Source: Actinotignum timonense (lineage in GTDB: Bacteria; Actinomycetota; Actinomycetes; Actinomycetales; Actinomycetaceae). Taken from it: a stretch of DNA of 64,000 bases. The stretch is taken from NCBI RefSeq assembly GCF_900155575.1, contig NZ_LT706966.1:1096352-1160351 (forward strand), read 5' to 3'. Each line of letters starts with the position of its first letter. Positions within the stretch are counted from its first letter, which is position 1. Shown here piece after piece: positions 1-8,450 of the stretch. The position numbers were made by a program, and so were the translations under genes. Under the pieces are notes generated by a model. It was not told where the DNA came from, did no database searches, and was given only the letters and a program-made list of their open reading frames with translations.

Positions 1-1
1 C

Positions 2-3000
2 GGGGCGCCCACCCGCCTCACCTCGCTTATTCGGGAGGAGCGCAGCCAGCAGGAGGCCCTCGCTACCTGGCGTACCCTGCGGGACCAGGTGGCGCGCGCC
101 GCGGAAGAATACGGGTACGCCCCGATTCAGCTGGCCAGCGGCAATCTGACGTGGACGGAGCTCCCGCCGCGCCGGCCCAGTGATGAGCTGGAGCCCGGCT
201 ATGAGGACACCGGCGAACTCAAGCTCGACCCGGAAGCGATGCGGGCCTACGCGGAGGAAGCCGCTGTTCACGCGGCGGCCGGCGGTTCTGGCTCGAACGG
301 TGCAGAGGCAGCCCTCGGGGAGGGGTCGGCCGGATTCGAGGAGTCGCTCGAGCAACCCGCCACCCAAGCCGCCTCGGAAGCTGCCGGGCAAAGCACCGCG
401 CAAGCCGCCACTCAAAACAGCGAAGAAACCCGGCAGGTGCGCGAAGTTAGCGTGCCGATTGTGTACCGCCTGCTGCAGGTGGAGGATGTAGGCACCGATG
501 CCCTTATCCAAACCACCCCGGCCCTGTCCGTCAATCCGGATATTGTGAGCGCACTGCGCCAGCACGGCGCCCCGGTGCGCGAATTGGCCCAGCTCACCCG
601 GGTGGAGCGGGCCACCGAAGATGAACTTATTACCCGGGTGCGGCGTCTATCGCATCTCTACCTGCCCGGGGCTTCCTACCGCCCGCAGGTGCTGCTGGGC
701 ATGTTTGCCGATCCGGCCGCGCGCGCGATTACCGACGCGGAGCTGCTGCGCCCGGTCATGATTCGTTCCGGGGTGCTCGCGGCGATTGCCGGGGATCGCG
801 GAACCCACCAGCTCACCAGCGCCCCGCTCCCGCCGGCCGAAAAACGTGACCGGGCCCCCGAAGGCGAACGCGGGGTGGGCGATTTGGATGTGGCTGAACT
901 TGCCGCGGTGGAAGCCGTGGCAACTGGCCGCGACGTCGTGATCGATACCCCGCCGGGAAGCGCGGACGTGACCACCCTGGTCGCGATTGCCGCGGACGCA
1001 GCCGCATCCAGCCGCTCCGTCCTCTATATTCCCGGCACCCGGGCGCGGCGCGCTGCGGTGACCGCGCGGGCCGCTGAGCTCGGCGTAGGTGAACTACTCA
1101 TTGATCTTTCTGATATTAACGGCGCGGCTTTGCGGCTGCGCCAGGGCCTGCGCCAAAAGTTCCCGCAGATCGACGAAGAACGCACCCTGGCCGTGCGCCG
1201 CGATCTCAAGGCGGCGCGCCGCAGCCTGCGCGGCTACGTGAACGCCCTGCACGCCGTCGATCCGGTGTGGAATACCTCGGTATATGACGTGCTTGAGCAT
1301 TTGGCTGAGCTCGCCGCCCAGCCCCAGGGCCCGGCCACGAAGGTGCGCCTGGATGCCACCGCCGCGGCCCGGGTACGTGAGGATCGCGAGGCGGTGCTCG
1401 AACGGCTCGCGGAGGCGAGCCGCGCCGGGGCTTTTAGCGGGGGCGGGAATTCGGAATGGTTGCGCGCGCAGGTGCGCACGGAGGACGACGCCGCCCGCGC
1501 CTTCTCCACCGTGACCCGCATGGCCACCGAAACCCTTCCCCTGGTTATGGAGCAATCCCAGCGGGTGGCCGGGGAGACCGGCCTGGCCCGCCCGAAGACC
1601 CTGGCTCAGTGGATGGAACAAATCAAGATGCTCGAAGGGATCGCCGATACCCTCGAGGTCTTCAAACCCGCCGTGTATGAGCGCTCAGTTGCCGATATGG
1701 TGATCGCCACCGCGAGCGATGAATGGCGCGCCGAGCACGGCGAAAGCATGAAACGTGCCCAGCGCCGCGCCCTGACCAAGCAGGCCCGCGATTTTGTGCG
1801 CCCCGGGATCCGGGTGGCGGATATGCACGCGGCCCTGAGCGAAGTGGCGCGCCAGCGCGATATTTGGCGCCGCTACAGCGCGGAAAGCGATTGGCCCACC
1901 CTCCCCGAGGGCATGACGATGATCCGGGCCACCGCCGCGGAAGTGGACGGGCAGGTGCGTGAACTCGAAGAATTCCTCCCGCACCGTGCCGGCCTGCGCC
2001 GCGAACCCATCGAAAACGTGCTGGCCCTGGTGCGCACCCTGGTCTCCCAGCGCCGGGTGCTTGATTCCCAGCCGCGCCGCATCGACCTGCTCCACGACCT
2101 TGAGGACAGCGGCCTGGGAGATTTCGCCCGCGATATGGCCCGCCGCGAAGTGAGCGGGGAAGCGGTGGCCGCCGAACTCGACCTGGCCTACACCAACTCT
2201 GTGTTCGAGCAGCTCATCGCCCGGAATACCGTGCTGGCCCAGGCCGGGCCGCAACAGCTGGCCATGCTCGTACACACGGTGCGGGACCTGGATCGCGAAC
2301 ACGTGGAGAGCCTGCCCGGGCCGGTGCTGCGCGCCGCGATCACCCATATGCAATCGGTGGCCCGCAAGCAGCGCGAAGAAACCGTGGCGGTGGACCGCTA
2401 CCTGGCCCGCGCCGGCGTGAGCGCGCTGGCCGACGTGGCCGCTTCAGCAACCGCGCTGGTCCAGGCGGCCCGCCCCGTATGGGTGGTGCCCCCGGCTCTG
2501 GTCCCGGAGCTCATCCCCACCCTGCCCTGGGCGGATGTGGTGATTCTGGACGGTATCGAGGATATTCCGCTCGCCGCGGTGGTCGCCCTCATGGCGCGCG
2601 GCTCGCAGCTCGTCGTCCTCGGTGACGTGGCGCGGGCGGGCGCGGATAGCGCACTCGCGGCCCTGGCCGATGCGCTTCCGGTGTGCGAACTTCCCACGTT
2701 CCGTGCGCATCACGATGATCTTGCCCTCGCCTGCTTGCGCACCCTCGGGTACGACGACGCCGACCGCGCCGCTCCGGCAGGGCGGGTGCGCCGGGCGGAC
2801 CGCCTGCAGGTGGTGGACGGGCGCGGGGTCCCCTCCCCGAATACCGGGATGGTGGAAGCCCCCAGCGCGGAAGTGGACGCGGTGGTGGATGCGGTGGTGG
2901 ATCACCTCCTCACCCGCCCGGAAGAATCCCTCGCGGTTATTACGATTTCGCGTTTGCATGCCGTGCATGTGCGGGCGGCGGTGGAACGCACCATCGCGAA

Positions 3001-4261
3001 TAGCCCGGCCCTGGCCGAGGCGGGCGAATCCGCGTCCAGCCTGGTGCCGGTGGTGGATATTACCGGTGCGAGCGGGCTGCGGCGCGACCGGGTTATTTTC
3101 TCGGTGGGCTTCGGCAAGACGGTCCACGGCCGGGTGCTTCATACTTTCGGCCCGCTTACCGAAGCGGAAGGCGCGCGCTACCTGAGCGAGGCACTCCTGG
3201 TTCCCAGCCGCTATATGAGTGTCATTTCTTCCCTGGGCCCCGGCGATATCGGGGTGGATGATCTTTCCGGGGCGGCCCCCCGGCTCCTAGCCACCCTGCT
3301 GGAGACGGCCGCCCGGGAAGAACTACTCATCGGTGCGGACGAGGACGTGGCCAAGGCCAGCCCGCTGCTCTTCGACCTGGCCGCGCGCCTGCGCGGGCGC
3401 GGGCTTTTCACCGCCCTCTACTACGGCTACGACGCCGGCTTGCGCATCCCCCTGGTTGTTGCCGAACACGAAGGCGATTGGCGGGTGGCTGTTCTGACCG
3501 ACGACGCCGATTACGTTGCCGAACCATCGCTGCGCCGCCGGGACCGCTACCGGGTCGAGATGCTCGAGGATTTGGGCTGGAAGGTGGTCCAAACCTTCTC
3601 CTCGTCGATTTTCCTTGATCCGGAATCTGAGGCGGACCGTATTGAAGCGCTCGTGCGGGTGGTGCGCCGCGATGAGGCCGCCGCGCGCCACCGGGCCGAA
3701 GACACCCCCGCATTTGGGGCGGACGTCGCGGATGCGGTGGATGAAGCGGATGTTGCTGCGGCGGGTGCTGCTGGGGACGCTGGCGCGTCGGGTGCATCGG
3801 GTGCCGCGGGCGTGCCGGGCGCCGGAATGCCGGGCGTTGCTGACGCGGAAAGCACGGAAGGCGCGGAAGCTCAGCAGGGCGAAGCCGGCGCGGATAACAC
3901 TTCGAGTACGCACACTCCGGCCCCGGGTAACGCGGCCGGCAGTGCACAGGCCGGAACTTCCGCGCCGGATCCGGAAGCATCGCGGCGAGCCCGAGGGAAG
4001 AAACCCGCGGTGCGGCCGGGCCTGCCGCTGGCCGCCTACTCGGATGATCAGCTTGATGACATGGTGGCCTGGATTGCCTCCGATGGGGTGGCTCGTAGCT
4101 CGGAACAGCTGGTGGAAGAACTGCGGAGCGAACTTGATATTCGCCGCCGCGGGCCCCAGGCCGATGCGGTGCTCGGTAATGTGGTGCGCCGCTCCGGCCT
4201 GGCCCAGGCCGATGCGGTGCTCGGTAACGTGGTGCGCCGCTCCGGCCTGGCCCAGGATTAG
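2..4261 (+). CDS. Large helicase-like protein with C-terminal nuclease-like domain (5' end outside window)
   Basis: The frame is open from base 2, so the true start lies to the left and only about 1,420 C-terminal residues are visible. The layout resembles the very large actinobacterial DUF4011/superfamily I helicase-like proteins. A P-loop-like segment (DTPPGSADVTT) and a motif-II-like segment (VVILDGIED) are both degenerate, so ATPase activity is doubtful. A late segment (GLRRDRVIFSVGFGK) resembles helicase motifs V/VI. Near the C-terminus, YRVEMLEDLGW followed by VVQTFSSSIFLDPE matches the restriction-endonuclease-like domain usual at the end of this family. A low-complexity Ala/Gly/Glu linker follows, and the protein ends in a duplicated 16-residue unit. 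Family-level assignment is moderate; substrate and role are unknown. Confidence 0.6.
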   Translation, partial: GAPTRLTSLIREERSQQEALATWRTLRDQVARAAEEYGYAPIQLASGNLTWTELPPRRPSDELEPGYEDTGELKLDPEAMRAYAEEAAVHAAAGGSGSNGAEAALGEGSAGFEESLEQPATQAASEAAGQSTAQAATQNSEETRQVREVSVPIVYRLLQVEDVGTDALIQTTPALSVNPDIVSALRQHGAPVRELAQLTRVERATEDELITRVRRLSHLYLPGASYRPQVLLGMFADPAARAITDAELLRPVMIRSGVLAAIAGDRGTHQLTSAPLPPAEKRDRAPEGERGVGDLDVAELAAVEAVATGRDVVIDTPPGSADVTTLVAIAADAAASSRSVLYIPGTRARRAAVTARAAELGVGELLIDLSDINGAALRLRQGLRQKFPQIDEERTLAVRRDLKAARRSLRGYVNALHAVDPVWNTSVYDVLEHLAELAAQPQGPATKVRLDATAAARVREDREAVLERLAEASRAGAFSGGGNSEWLRAQVRTEDDAARAFSTVTRMATETLPLVMEQSQRVAGETGLARPKTLAQWMEQIKMLEGIADTLEVFKPAVYERSVADMVIATASDEWRAEHGESMKRAQRRALTKQARDFVRPGIRVADMHAALSEVARQRDIWRRYSAESDWPTLPEGMTMIRATAAEVDGQVRELEEFLPHRAGLRREPIENVLALVRTLVSQRRVLDSQPRRIDLLHDLEDSGLGDFARDMARREVSGEAVAAELDLAYTNSVFEQLIARNTVLAQAGPQQLAMLVHTVRDLDREHVESLPGPVLRAAITHMQSVARKQREETVAVDRYLARAGVSALADVAASATALVQAARPVWVVPPALVPELIPTLPWADVVILDGIEDIPLAAVVALMARGSQLVVLGDVARAGADSALAALADALPVCELPTFRAHHDDLALACLRTLGYDDADRAAPAGRVRRADRLQVVDGRGVPSPNTGMVEAPSAEVDAVVDAVVDHLLTRPEESLAVITISRLHAVHVRAAVERTIANSPALAEAGESASSLVPVVDITGASGLRRDRVIFSVGFGKTVHGRVLHTFGPLTEAEGARYLSEALLVPSRYMSVISSLGPGDIGVDDLSGAAPRLLATLLETAAREELLIGADEDVAKASPLLFDLAARLRGRGLFTALYYGYDAGLRIPLVVAEHEGDWRVAVLTDDADYVAEPSLRRRDRYRVEMLEDLGWKVVQTFSSSIFLDPESEADRIEALVRVVRRDEAAARHRAEDTPAFGADVADAVDEADVAAAGAAGDAGASGASGAAGVPGAGMPGVADAESTEGAEAQQGEAGADNTSSTHTPAPGNAAGSAQAGTSAPDPEASRRARGKKPAVRPGLPLAAYSDDQLDDMVAWIASDGVARSSEQLVEELRSELDIRRRGPQADAVLGNVVRRSGLAQADAVLGNVVRRSGLAQD
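2750..2759 (-). repeat. CGTCGTCGTA motif inside the helicase-like gene
   Basis: The + strand reads TACGACGACG in codons for Tyr-Asp-Asp (GYDDADR). One of two copies on the minus strand. Confidence 0.85.
4155..4250 (+). repeat. 48-bp tandem duplication at the end of the helicase-like gene
   Basis: Two consecutive 48-bp copies begin at 4155 and 4203 and differ at one base (aat versus aac). They encode QADAVLGNVVRRSGLA twice in frame just before the stop, so the protein keeps its frame and gains 16 residues. It looks like a recent slippage or recombination product. Confidence 0.9.
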
Positions 4262-4271
4262 GCGCGCGGCC

Positions 4272-4673
4272 GTGGCGAGCAAGGCACATTCCGCACGCAC
4301 CCACCGGGTGGTAGATAACAGCCAGGTGGCAGATAGCGGCCAGGGGGATGGTGCTCAGCAGGCAGCACGCGTCCACCGGGCGGTGGTGCGCCTCTCCGAG
4401 GTAGATGCCCGGCGGGTGGAAAGTGGCGAACTCAAGGATGCCGCCGAAGCCCTCCAGCGCCTCGCGCGCGGGGACGGGGGAGCGACCCTACCGCACCCGG
4501 ATACGCCCACCAAAAAATCCGCGTTAAAAAAGAACGCCCTGGGGGCCACTACCGTGGCACCCCGGGACGCGGCCGTATCCGCACGTGATATTCGCATGCG
4601 GGATATCGTGGCGCGCACCGCTCACGAACAGAGCATTCTTGACGAGCGCCCGCCCCACTTCGGCAAGCTCTAA
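4272..4673 (+). CDS. Hypothetical small basic protein
   Basis: This GTG-started frame opens 10 nt after the stop of the helicase-like gene and encodes 133 residues. No family is recognised. The sequence is hydrophilic, with no signal peptide or membrane segment. The first half is Gln/Ala/Arg-rich; the second has a basic stretch (PTKKSALKKNA) and ends HEQSILDERPPHFGKL. No good ribosome-binding site precedes the GTG, so expression would probably depend on translational coupling. The frame also stays open upstream inside the preceding gene, so the start is inferred. It is kept because it begins right after the upstream stop and because its C-terminus has a normal, uneven composition. Confidence 0.45.
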   Translation: MASKAHSARTHRVVDNSQVADSGQGDGAQQAARVHRAVVRLSEVDARRVESGELKDAAEALQRLARGDGGATLPHPDTPTKKSALKKNALGATTVAPRDAAVSARDIRMRDIVARTAHEQSILDERPPHFGKL

Positions 4674-4681
4674 ATGCAAGC

Positions 4682-4732
4682 TCTGAGCGGTAGCGGACTC
4701 CGGAAAACAGCGAAGCCCCGCACCCGCTCAGA
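4682..4732. terminator. Possible terminator between convergent genes
   Basis: TCTGAGCGG (4682-4690) and CCGCTCAGA (4724-4732) form a 9-bp inverted repeat around a long loop. It lies between the rightward small gene and leftward mscL. There is no T-tract and the loop is long, so the call is weak. Confidence 0.3.
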
Positions 4733-4806
4733 ACCGCGCGAGTTCAGAACCGCACGTATTCGAGCGGTGAGTCGCGCCGATTAGTCGGGCACATCAATCG
4801 CGCAGA

Positions 4807-5190
4807 TTAGTCGCGCTTGGCACGCAGCTCATCACGGATCTCCTTGAGGAGGATGAGCTGGGGATCTTCCGGGGCCTCCGCGGCCGGCTTGGCGTGGCGT
4901 TCACGCATCTTATTCATGGGGAGTACCAGGAAGAAGTACAGCGCGAAAGCCACGATGAAGAAATTGACCACCGCGGTGAGGAAGCTCCCGAATTGGATTT
5001 CGCCCCCACCCAGGTGCCACACAAAATTACCGTCAAAATTCGGCTGCCCGAAAATTGCGGCGATAAGCGGCATGAGAATATGGTCCGTCAGGGACTTCAC
5101 CACGGCTGAGAAAGCCGCGCCGACGATAACACCGACGGCGAGGTCCATGACGTTACCCTGCATAATGAATTTCTTGAAACCCGCGAGCAC
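4807..5190 (-). CDS. mscL: Large-conductance mechanosensitive channel MscL
   Basis: MscL is a homopentameric inner-membrane pore that opens under hypo-osmotic tension to release solutes. With a GTG start at 5190 the protein has 127 residues. It begins LAGFKKFIMQGNVMDLAVGV, the family N-terminal signature. TM1 follows (AVGVIVGAAFSAVVKSL), then a periplasmic loop, TM2 (NFFIVAFALYFFLVLPMNKM) and a charged C-terminal helix (LILLKEIRDELRAKRD). The GTG is preferred over the ATG at 5226 because AAAGGA lies just upstream and because the family starts here. It is the first of four leftward genes in the order known from other actinobacteria. Confidence 0.95.
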   Translation of the reverse strand: MLAGFKKFIMQGNVMDLAVGVIVGAAFSAVVKSLTDHILMPLIAAIFGQPNFDGNFVWHLGGGEIQFGSFLTAVVNFFIVAFALYFFLVLPMNKMRERHAKPAAEAPEDPQLILLKEIRDELRAKRD

Positions 5191-5240
5191 CTTCCATCCT
5201 TTCGCGCGGAGCGCCACCGGGACCACCCCGGTGGCAGAAA

Positions 5241-5873
5241 CTATGGAGGGGCTACCAGCACTGCCCGCAAAGAATCCGCGGCAGCATAGCCCACGATAAG
5301 ATTAGCGTCTTTTTCGCGAACAACCAGGTAGAGCACTCGATATGTGACACCCTCGGAGAGCATGCCGGCGTTCTTTTCCTCTTCACCGATCCCCACCACC
5401 GCGGCTCGTTCCACCACGCGGACCGCTCCGGCCTCCGTGCTGTGTTCTGGGGCCGGAGCATATAAGCCAATAAAATTACCCGGCTCAATAAAACTCCCGG
5501 TCCCATCGGAAGCCACCCGCACCGCCACCACCACGTGCCCGGCGGGCGGATCGCGTAAGAATTCTTGGGAGAGCAACACCCCGCGGGCCAGGGGATACCC
5601 GGCCGGAATATTGGCGGCCAAGCGTTGCCCGCTGGCCTCAGCTTCCGAAGAAAGCGCATTTTCCGGAATGAGATCCCGGGCCACGGTGCGCGCCTCCACA
5701 TCACGCCCGCTCAGCACATGCCCGGCCGCTAGATTGCGGCGCGCGACCAGCACTTGCCCGGTTTCCGGGTAGCGGCGCTCAATTGCCTGAAGAATAGTGA
5801 AAAAAGCCAGGAGGGCAACCCCGGCCAGCAGCAGGTGGCGTGCCCGCCACAGCCGCGTGTGGATACCAGTCAT
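5241..5873 (-). CDS. SAF-domain membrane-anchored protein (CpaB/RcpC-like)
   Basis: The 210-residue protein has an N-terminal membrane anchor (HLLLAGVALLAFFTILQA). A SAF domain follows (QVLVARRNLAAGHVLSGRDVE to about residue 100), then an extracytoplasmic region of beta-clip type with VVVAVRVASDGTGSFIEPGN. SAF proteins of this size occur in actinobacteria next to the FmdB/5-FCL genes. CpaB-type members help assemble Flp pili, but no tad/flp pilus genes are present here, so that function should not be assumed. It lies 108 nt downstream of the fmdB-like gene on the same strand. Confidence 0.75.
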   Translation of the reverse strand: MTGIHTRLWRARHLLLAGVALLAFFTILQAIERRYPETGQVLVARRNLAAGHVLSGRDVEARTVARDLIPENALSSEAEASGQRLAANIPAGYPLARGVLLSQEFLRDPPAGHVVVAVRVASDGTGSFIEPGNFIGLYAPAPEHSTEAGAVRVVERAAVVGIGEEEKNAGMLSEGVTYRVLYLVVREKDANLIVGYAAADSLRAVLVAPP

Positions 5874-5970
5874 AGCTTGAGGCTAGCGAGGAATGCTCAG
5901 CCGCAAACCAGAACTAGGCCCGCCTGTGGATACCGGCAGCGTTTCGCGAAGCTGGGGATAAACCGAGCGG

Positions 5971-5980
5971 CGTCGTCGTA
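5971..5980 (+). repeat. CGTCGTCGTA motif, intergenic
   Basis: Exact copy of the over-represented decamer, 1 nt outside the stop codon of the leftward fmdB-like gene (context GGCGTCGTCGTACTT). See the finding on this motif. Confidence 0.85.
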
Positions 5981-5981
5981 C

Positions 5982-6191
5982 TTAGTTTTGCGTGGAGCTC
6001 CCACCCGAGGAACGCGAGTCATTGTGGTAGAAACCCGAGCCCTTGAACACGATTGCGCTAATCCCTGCCATTACCTTCCGCAATGCGTCTTTCCCGCACT
6101 CCGGGCACGTGACCAGGGCGGCGGCTGTCATCGACTGGTGCGCATCAAAATGGTGACCGCAATTGTCACAACGGTAACTGTAGGTAGGCAC
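5982..6191 (-). CDS. FmdB-family zinc-ribbon protein (Ruc-like)
   Basis: A 69-residue protein with a zinc ribbon near its N-terminus: PTYSYRCDNCGHHFD gives the first CxxC and VTCPECG the second. The C-terminal third is Ser/Gly-rich and probably disordered. The GTG at 6191 is chosen because AAAGGAAG lies just upstream and the family begins PTYSYRC; the longer frame from 6239 adds an unrelated leader. In M. tuberculosis the member at this chromosomal position (Rv0991c, Ruc) is a redox-regulated chaperone. That is a plausible role here, by synteny only. Confidence 0.85.
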   Translation of the reverse strand: MPTYSYRCDNCGHHFDAHQSMTAAALVTCPECGKDALRKVMAGISAIVFKGSGFYHNDSRSSGGSSTQN

Positions 6192-6298
6192 GTTCTTCCT
6201 TTCCGGGCCGGTGGCCGAGCCGAGGGGCGGCCGGCACAAGCCGTACGGCGCATTATTCTAGCGCGTGACACGTGCCCTCGGGAAAGTCGCCCGCAACC

Positions 6299-6934
6299 CT
6301 AGTGCAGGGGAGAATGTCCGCCCAGGTCCACCACGGTTTCGGGGAGCAGAACGTAACGCACCGGCACGTCCATCTCATCGTGGGGGAGGGGCGTGTGCAC
6401 GTATTCTTCGGGCCAAATCAGGGCGCCGACCGGGGTGGCGCTATCGAGCTGCTTGAGCACGCGGTCATACCAGCCTCCGCCCTGGCCCAGGCGCACGCCG
6501 TCGTGATTGACGAGCAGCGCGGGGATAAAAGCGGCGTCGACCTCGCGCAACACCATGGAATCGAGGGCTTCGCCCCGGGGTGCGGGCGGGCGGCCGGGTG
6601 CCTGGTCGGTAAGATTTTCCGCGCCGGTGTAGCGCGCCCACTGGCGGGTGAGCCCGGGGCCGAGCTTGGGCACAAGGAGGGTGCGCCCGCTGGCCACAAT
6701 GGCATCGCATAGCGCCCGGGTACCCGGTTCGTTGTTGACGGAAATATAGCCGGCAACCGTGGTGGCGGTGCCGAGGAAATCCAGCACGGTGGTGACCCAG
6801 CGGGCTTCGGCTTCCTCCCGGGCGGCGGGCGTGCGCTTAGCCCGAGCCGCGCGCACCGTTGCGCGCAAGGCCTGTTTGGCTTCCGGCACCGCCATCGCGG
6901 AGACATCAGGAAGAGATAGGGTGTGGTCGGTCAT
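6299..6934 (-). CDS. 5-formyltetrahydrofolate cyclo-ligase
   Basis: This enzyme converts 5-formyl-THF to 5,10-methenyl-THF with ATP and returns stored folate to the one-carbon pool. The 211-residue length is typical. Family motifs are visible: the N-terminal KQALRATVRAARAKRT basic segment, AGYISVNNEPGTR, and the C-terminal substrate/ATP signature VRLGQGGGWYDRVL. It is the upstream member of the leftward group and is divergent from glp, as in other actinobacteria. The galU gene found between the two in mycobacteria is absent here. Confidence 0.9.
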   Translation of the reverse strand: MTDHTLSLPDVSAMAVPEAKQALRATVRAARAKRTPAAREEAEARWVTTVLDFLGTATTVAGYISVNNEPGTRALCDAIVASGRTLLVPKLGPGLTRQWARYTGAENLTDQAPGRPPAPRGEALDSMVLREVDAAFIPALLVNHDGVRLGQGGGWYDRVLKQLDSATPVGALIWPEEYVHTPLPHDEMDVPVRYVLLPETVVDLGGHSPLH

Positions 6935-7095
6935 GGCACCAGTGTGGCACGAGGTGCTGGATGCCCGCTAGGAGTAAGGCCCTTGTGGCTCGGAGCCAAG
7001 GCCCGTCGTGCTCTAATAACAAGGCCCGTGCGCGCGGCGTGAGCGCCGGCAGGCCCCCAAACCGGTACGCTGTGCTGTGTACCGAGGAGGAATAC

Positions 7096-8322
7096 GTGAA
7101 AACAGTAGCCGAGCAACTCGATGAATTCTTAAAGGTCGCCCAGCCTTTGGAGGCTCTCGATGTGGAGCTTGCCGACGCGATGGGCTGTATTCTTGCCGAA
7201 AACGTTGTCGCGACTGTTGATGTTCCTCACACCGACCTGGCGGCCCTGGATGGGTACGCGGTGCGCGCGGACGAAACTTTCGGTGCCGAGCCTGCCCGTC
7301 CGGCGCATTTCCCGGTGACCGATGATATTTTCGCCGTCACCACCGACCGCATCGCCCACACTCCCGGCGCGGCGGCCCGCATTGCTTCCGGGGCGCGGAT
7401 GCCCACGGGCGCGGACGCCGTTGTTCCCCTTATCGATACGGATCACGGGGAAGCGCAGGTGGATATTACGGCGCGCGTGGCCCCCGGGGAGAATGTGCGC
7501 GCGCAGGGTGAGGACCTGCGGGCCGGCACCACGATTCTGGAGGAAGGCACCCGTATTGGGGCGCGCCATATTGCCTTGCTGGCGGCGGCCGGGCGCGACC
7601 GGGTGCGGGTGCGGCCGGCGCCGCGCGTCGTCGTGATGTCTGTGGGCGATGAACTGGTGGCGCCCGGAAAAGCTTTGGGTAACGGAAAGATTTACGACGC
7701 GAATTCGCACGCGCTTGCCACCGCGGTACGTAACGCCGGGGCGGTTGCGTACCGCGTACCGGCGGTTTCCGATGACCGGCATCTCTTGCGCGAGTCTTTG
7801 GAGGACCAGCTGCTGCGCGCCGACGTTATCCTCACCACCGGCGGTTTGAGTTACGGGGGTGGAGATACCCTCAAGGAGGTCCTGTCTCCGCTCGGTTCGA
7901 TGCGGTTCGACGCCGTCGCTATGAATCCGGGCCGGCACGTCGGGGTGGGTACCATCGGGGGCGACGGCGCAAATTCGGCACTCATGTTCTGCCTGCCGGG
8001 CAACCCGGTGGCCGCGCTGGTGTGCTTCGAGGTATTTGTGCGCCCCTCGCTGCGGAAAATGGCCGGCTACAAGCACGTGACCCCGCGCTCCATCCGGGCT
8101 CGGGCGGTGCGCGGGCTGCTCTCCCGGCCGGGCGTGCAGGATTACGTGCGGGTGCAGGTGTACGGCGATCCGCGCGCCGGCTACGAATTTGACCCGGTGG
8201 GGGATGTGGAGCTGCTCTCGCTGGCGAATTTCGCGAAATCGAATGGGCTAGCGGTGGTTCCCGCGGATAAGGAAAGCGTGGGAATCGGCGACGAATTGGA
8301 GTGCATGATTCTCAACGGGTAA
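7096..8322 (+). CDS. glp: MoeA/gephyrin-like protein Glp
   Basis: The 408-residue protein matches MoeA, which inserts molybdate into molybdopterin. It starts KTVAEQLDEFLKVAQPLEAL and contains the DLAALDGYAVRADE and GARMPTGADAVVP motifs, then the MoCF domain (VVVMSVGDELVAPGK, ANSHALATAV, ILTTGGLSYGGGDT, MNPGRHVG, LPGNPVAALV). GTG 7096 is chosen because GAGGAGG sits directly upstream. The next gene is a SepX/GlpR homologue. In Corynebacterium glutamicum the equivalent MoeA-like Glp binds the membrane receptor GlpR and FtsZ in cell division, so a divisome role is as likely as cofactor synthesis. No other moco genes are in the window. Confidence 0.9.
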   Translation: MKTVAEQLDEFLKVAQPLEALDVELADAMGCILAENVVATVDVPHTDLAALDGYAVRADETFGAEPARPAHFPVTDDIFAVTTDRIAHTPGAAARIASGARMPTGADAVVPLIDTDHGEAQVDITARVAPGENVRAQGEDLRAGTTILEEGTRIGARHIALLAAAGRDRVRVRPAPRVVVMSVGDELVAPGKALGNGKIYDANSHALATAVRNAGAVAYRVPAVSDDRHLLRESLEDQLLRADVILTTGGLSYGGGDTLKEVLSPLGSMRFDAVAMNPGRHVGVGTIGGDGANSALMFCLPGNPVAALVCFEVFVRPSLRKMAGYKHVTPRSIRARAVRGLLSRPGVQDYVRVQVYGDPRAGYEFDPVGDVELLSLANFAKSNGLAVVPADKESVGIGDELECMILNG

Positions 8323-8450
8323 GCCTAGCTTGAAGGGATAGCCCTGCTCAACAACCCCATTCGTCCCACGAATCACACCGTTGTTATTCTCTCTACGAAA
8401 GTAACGGCGCGTCCCTGCCTGAGCGCCCCGCGATTGGTTAAAGTGGCTGT

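Noticed and set aside
3323..4376. Two long overlapping leftward frames of more than 320 codons
   Set aside because: Both are antisense to the helicase-like gene, overlap each other, and resemble no protein family.
7129..8076. 315-codon leftward frame
   Set aside because: Antisense to glp, whose motifs are unambiguous.
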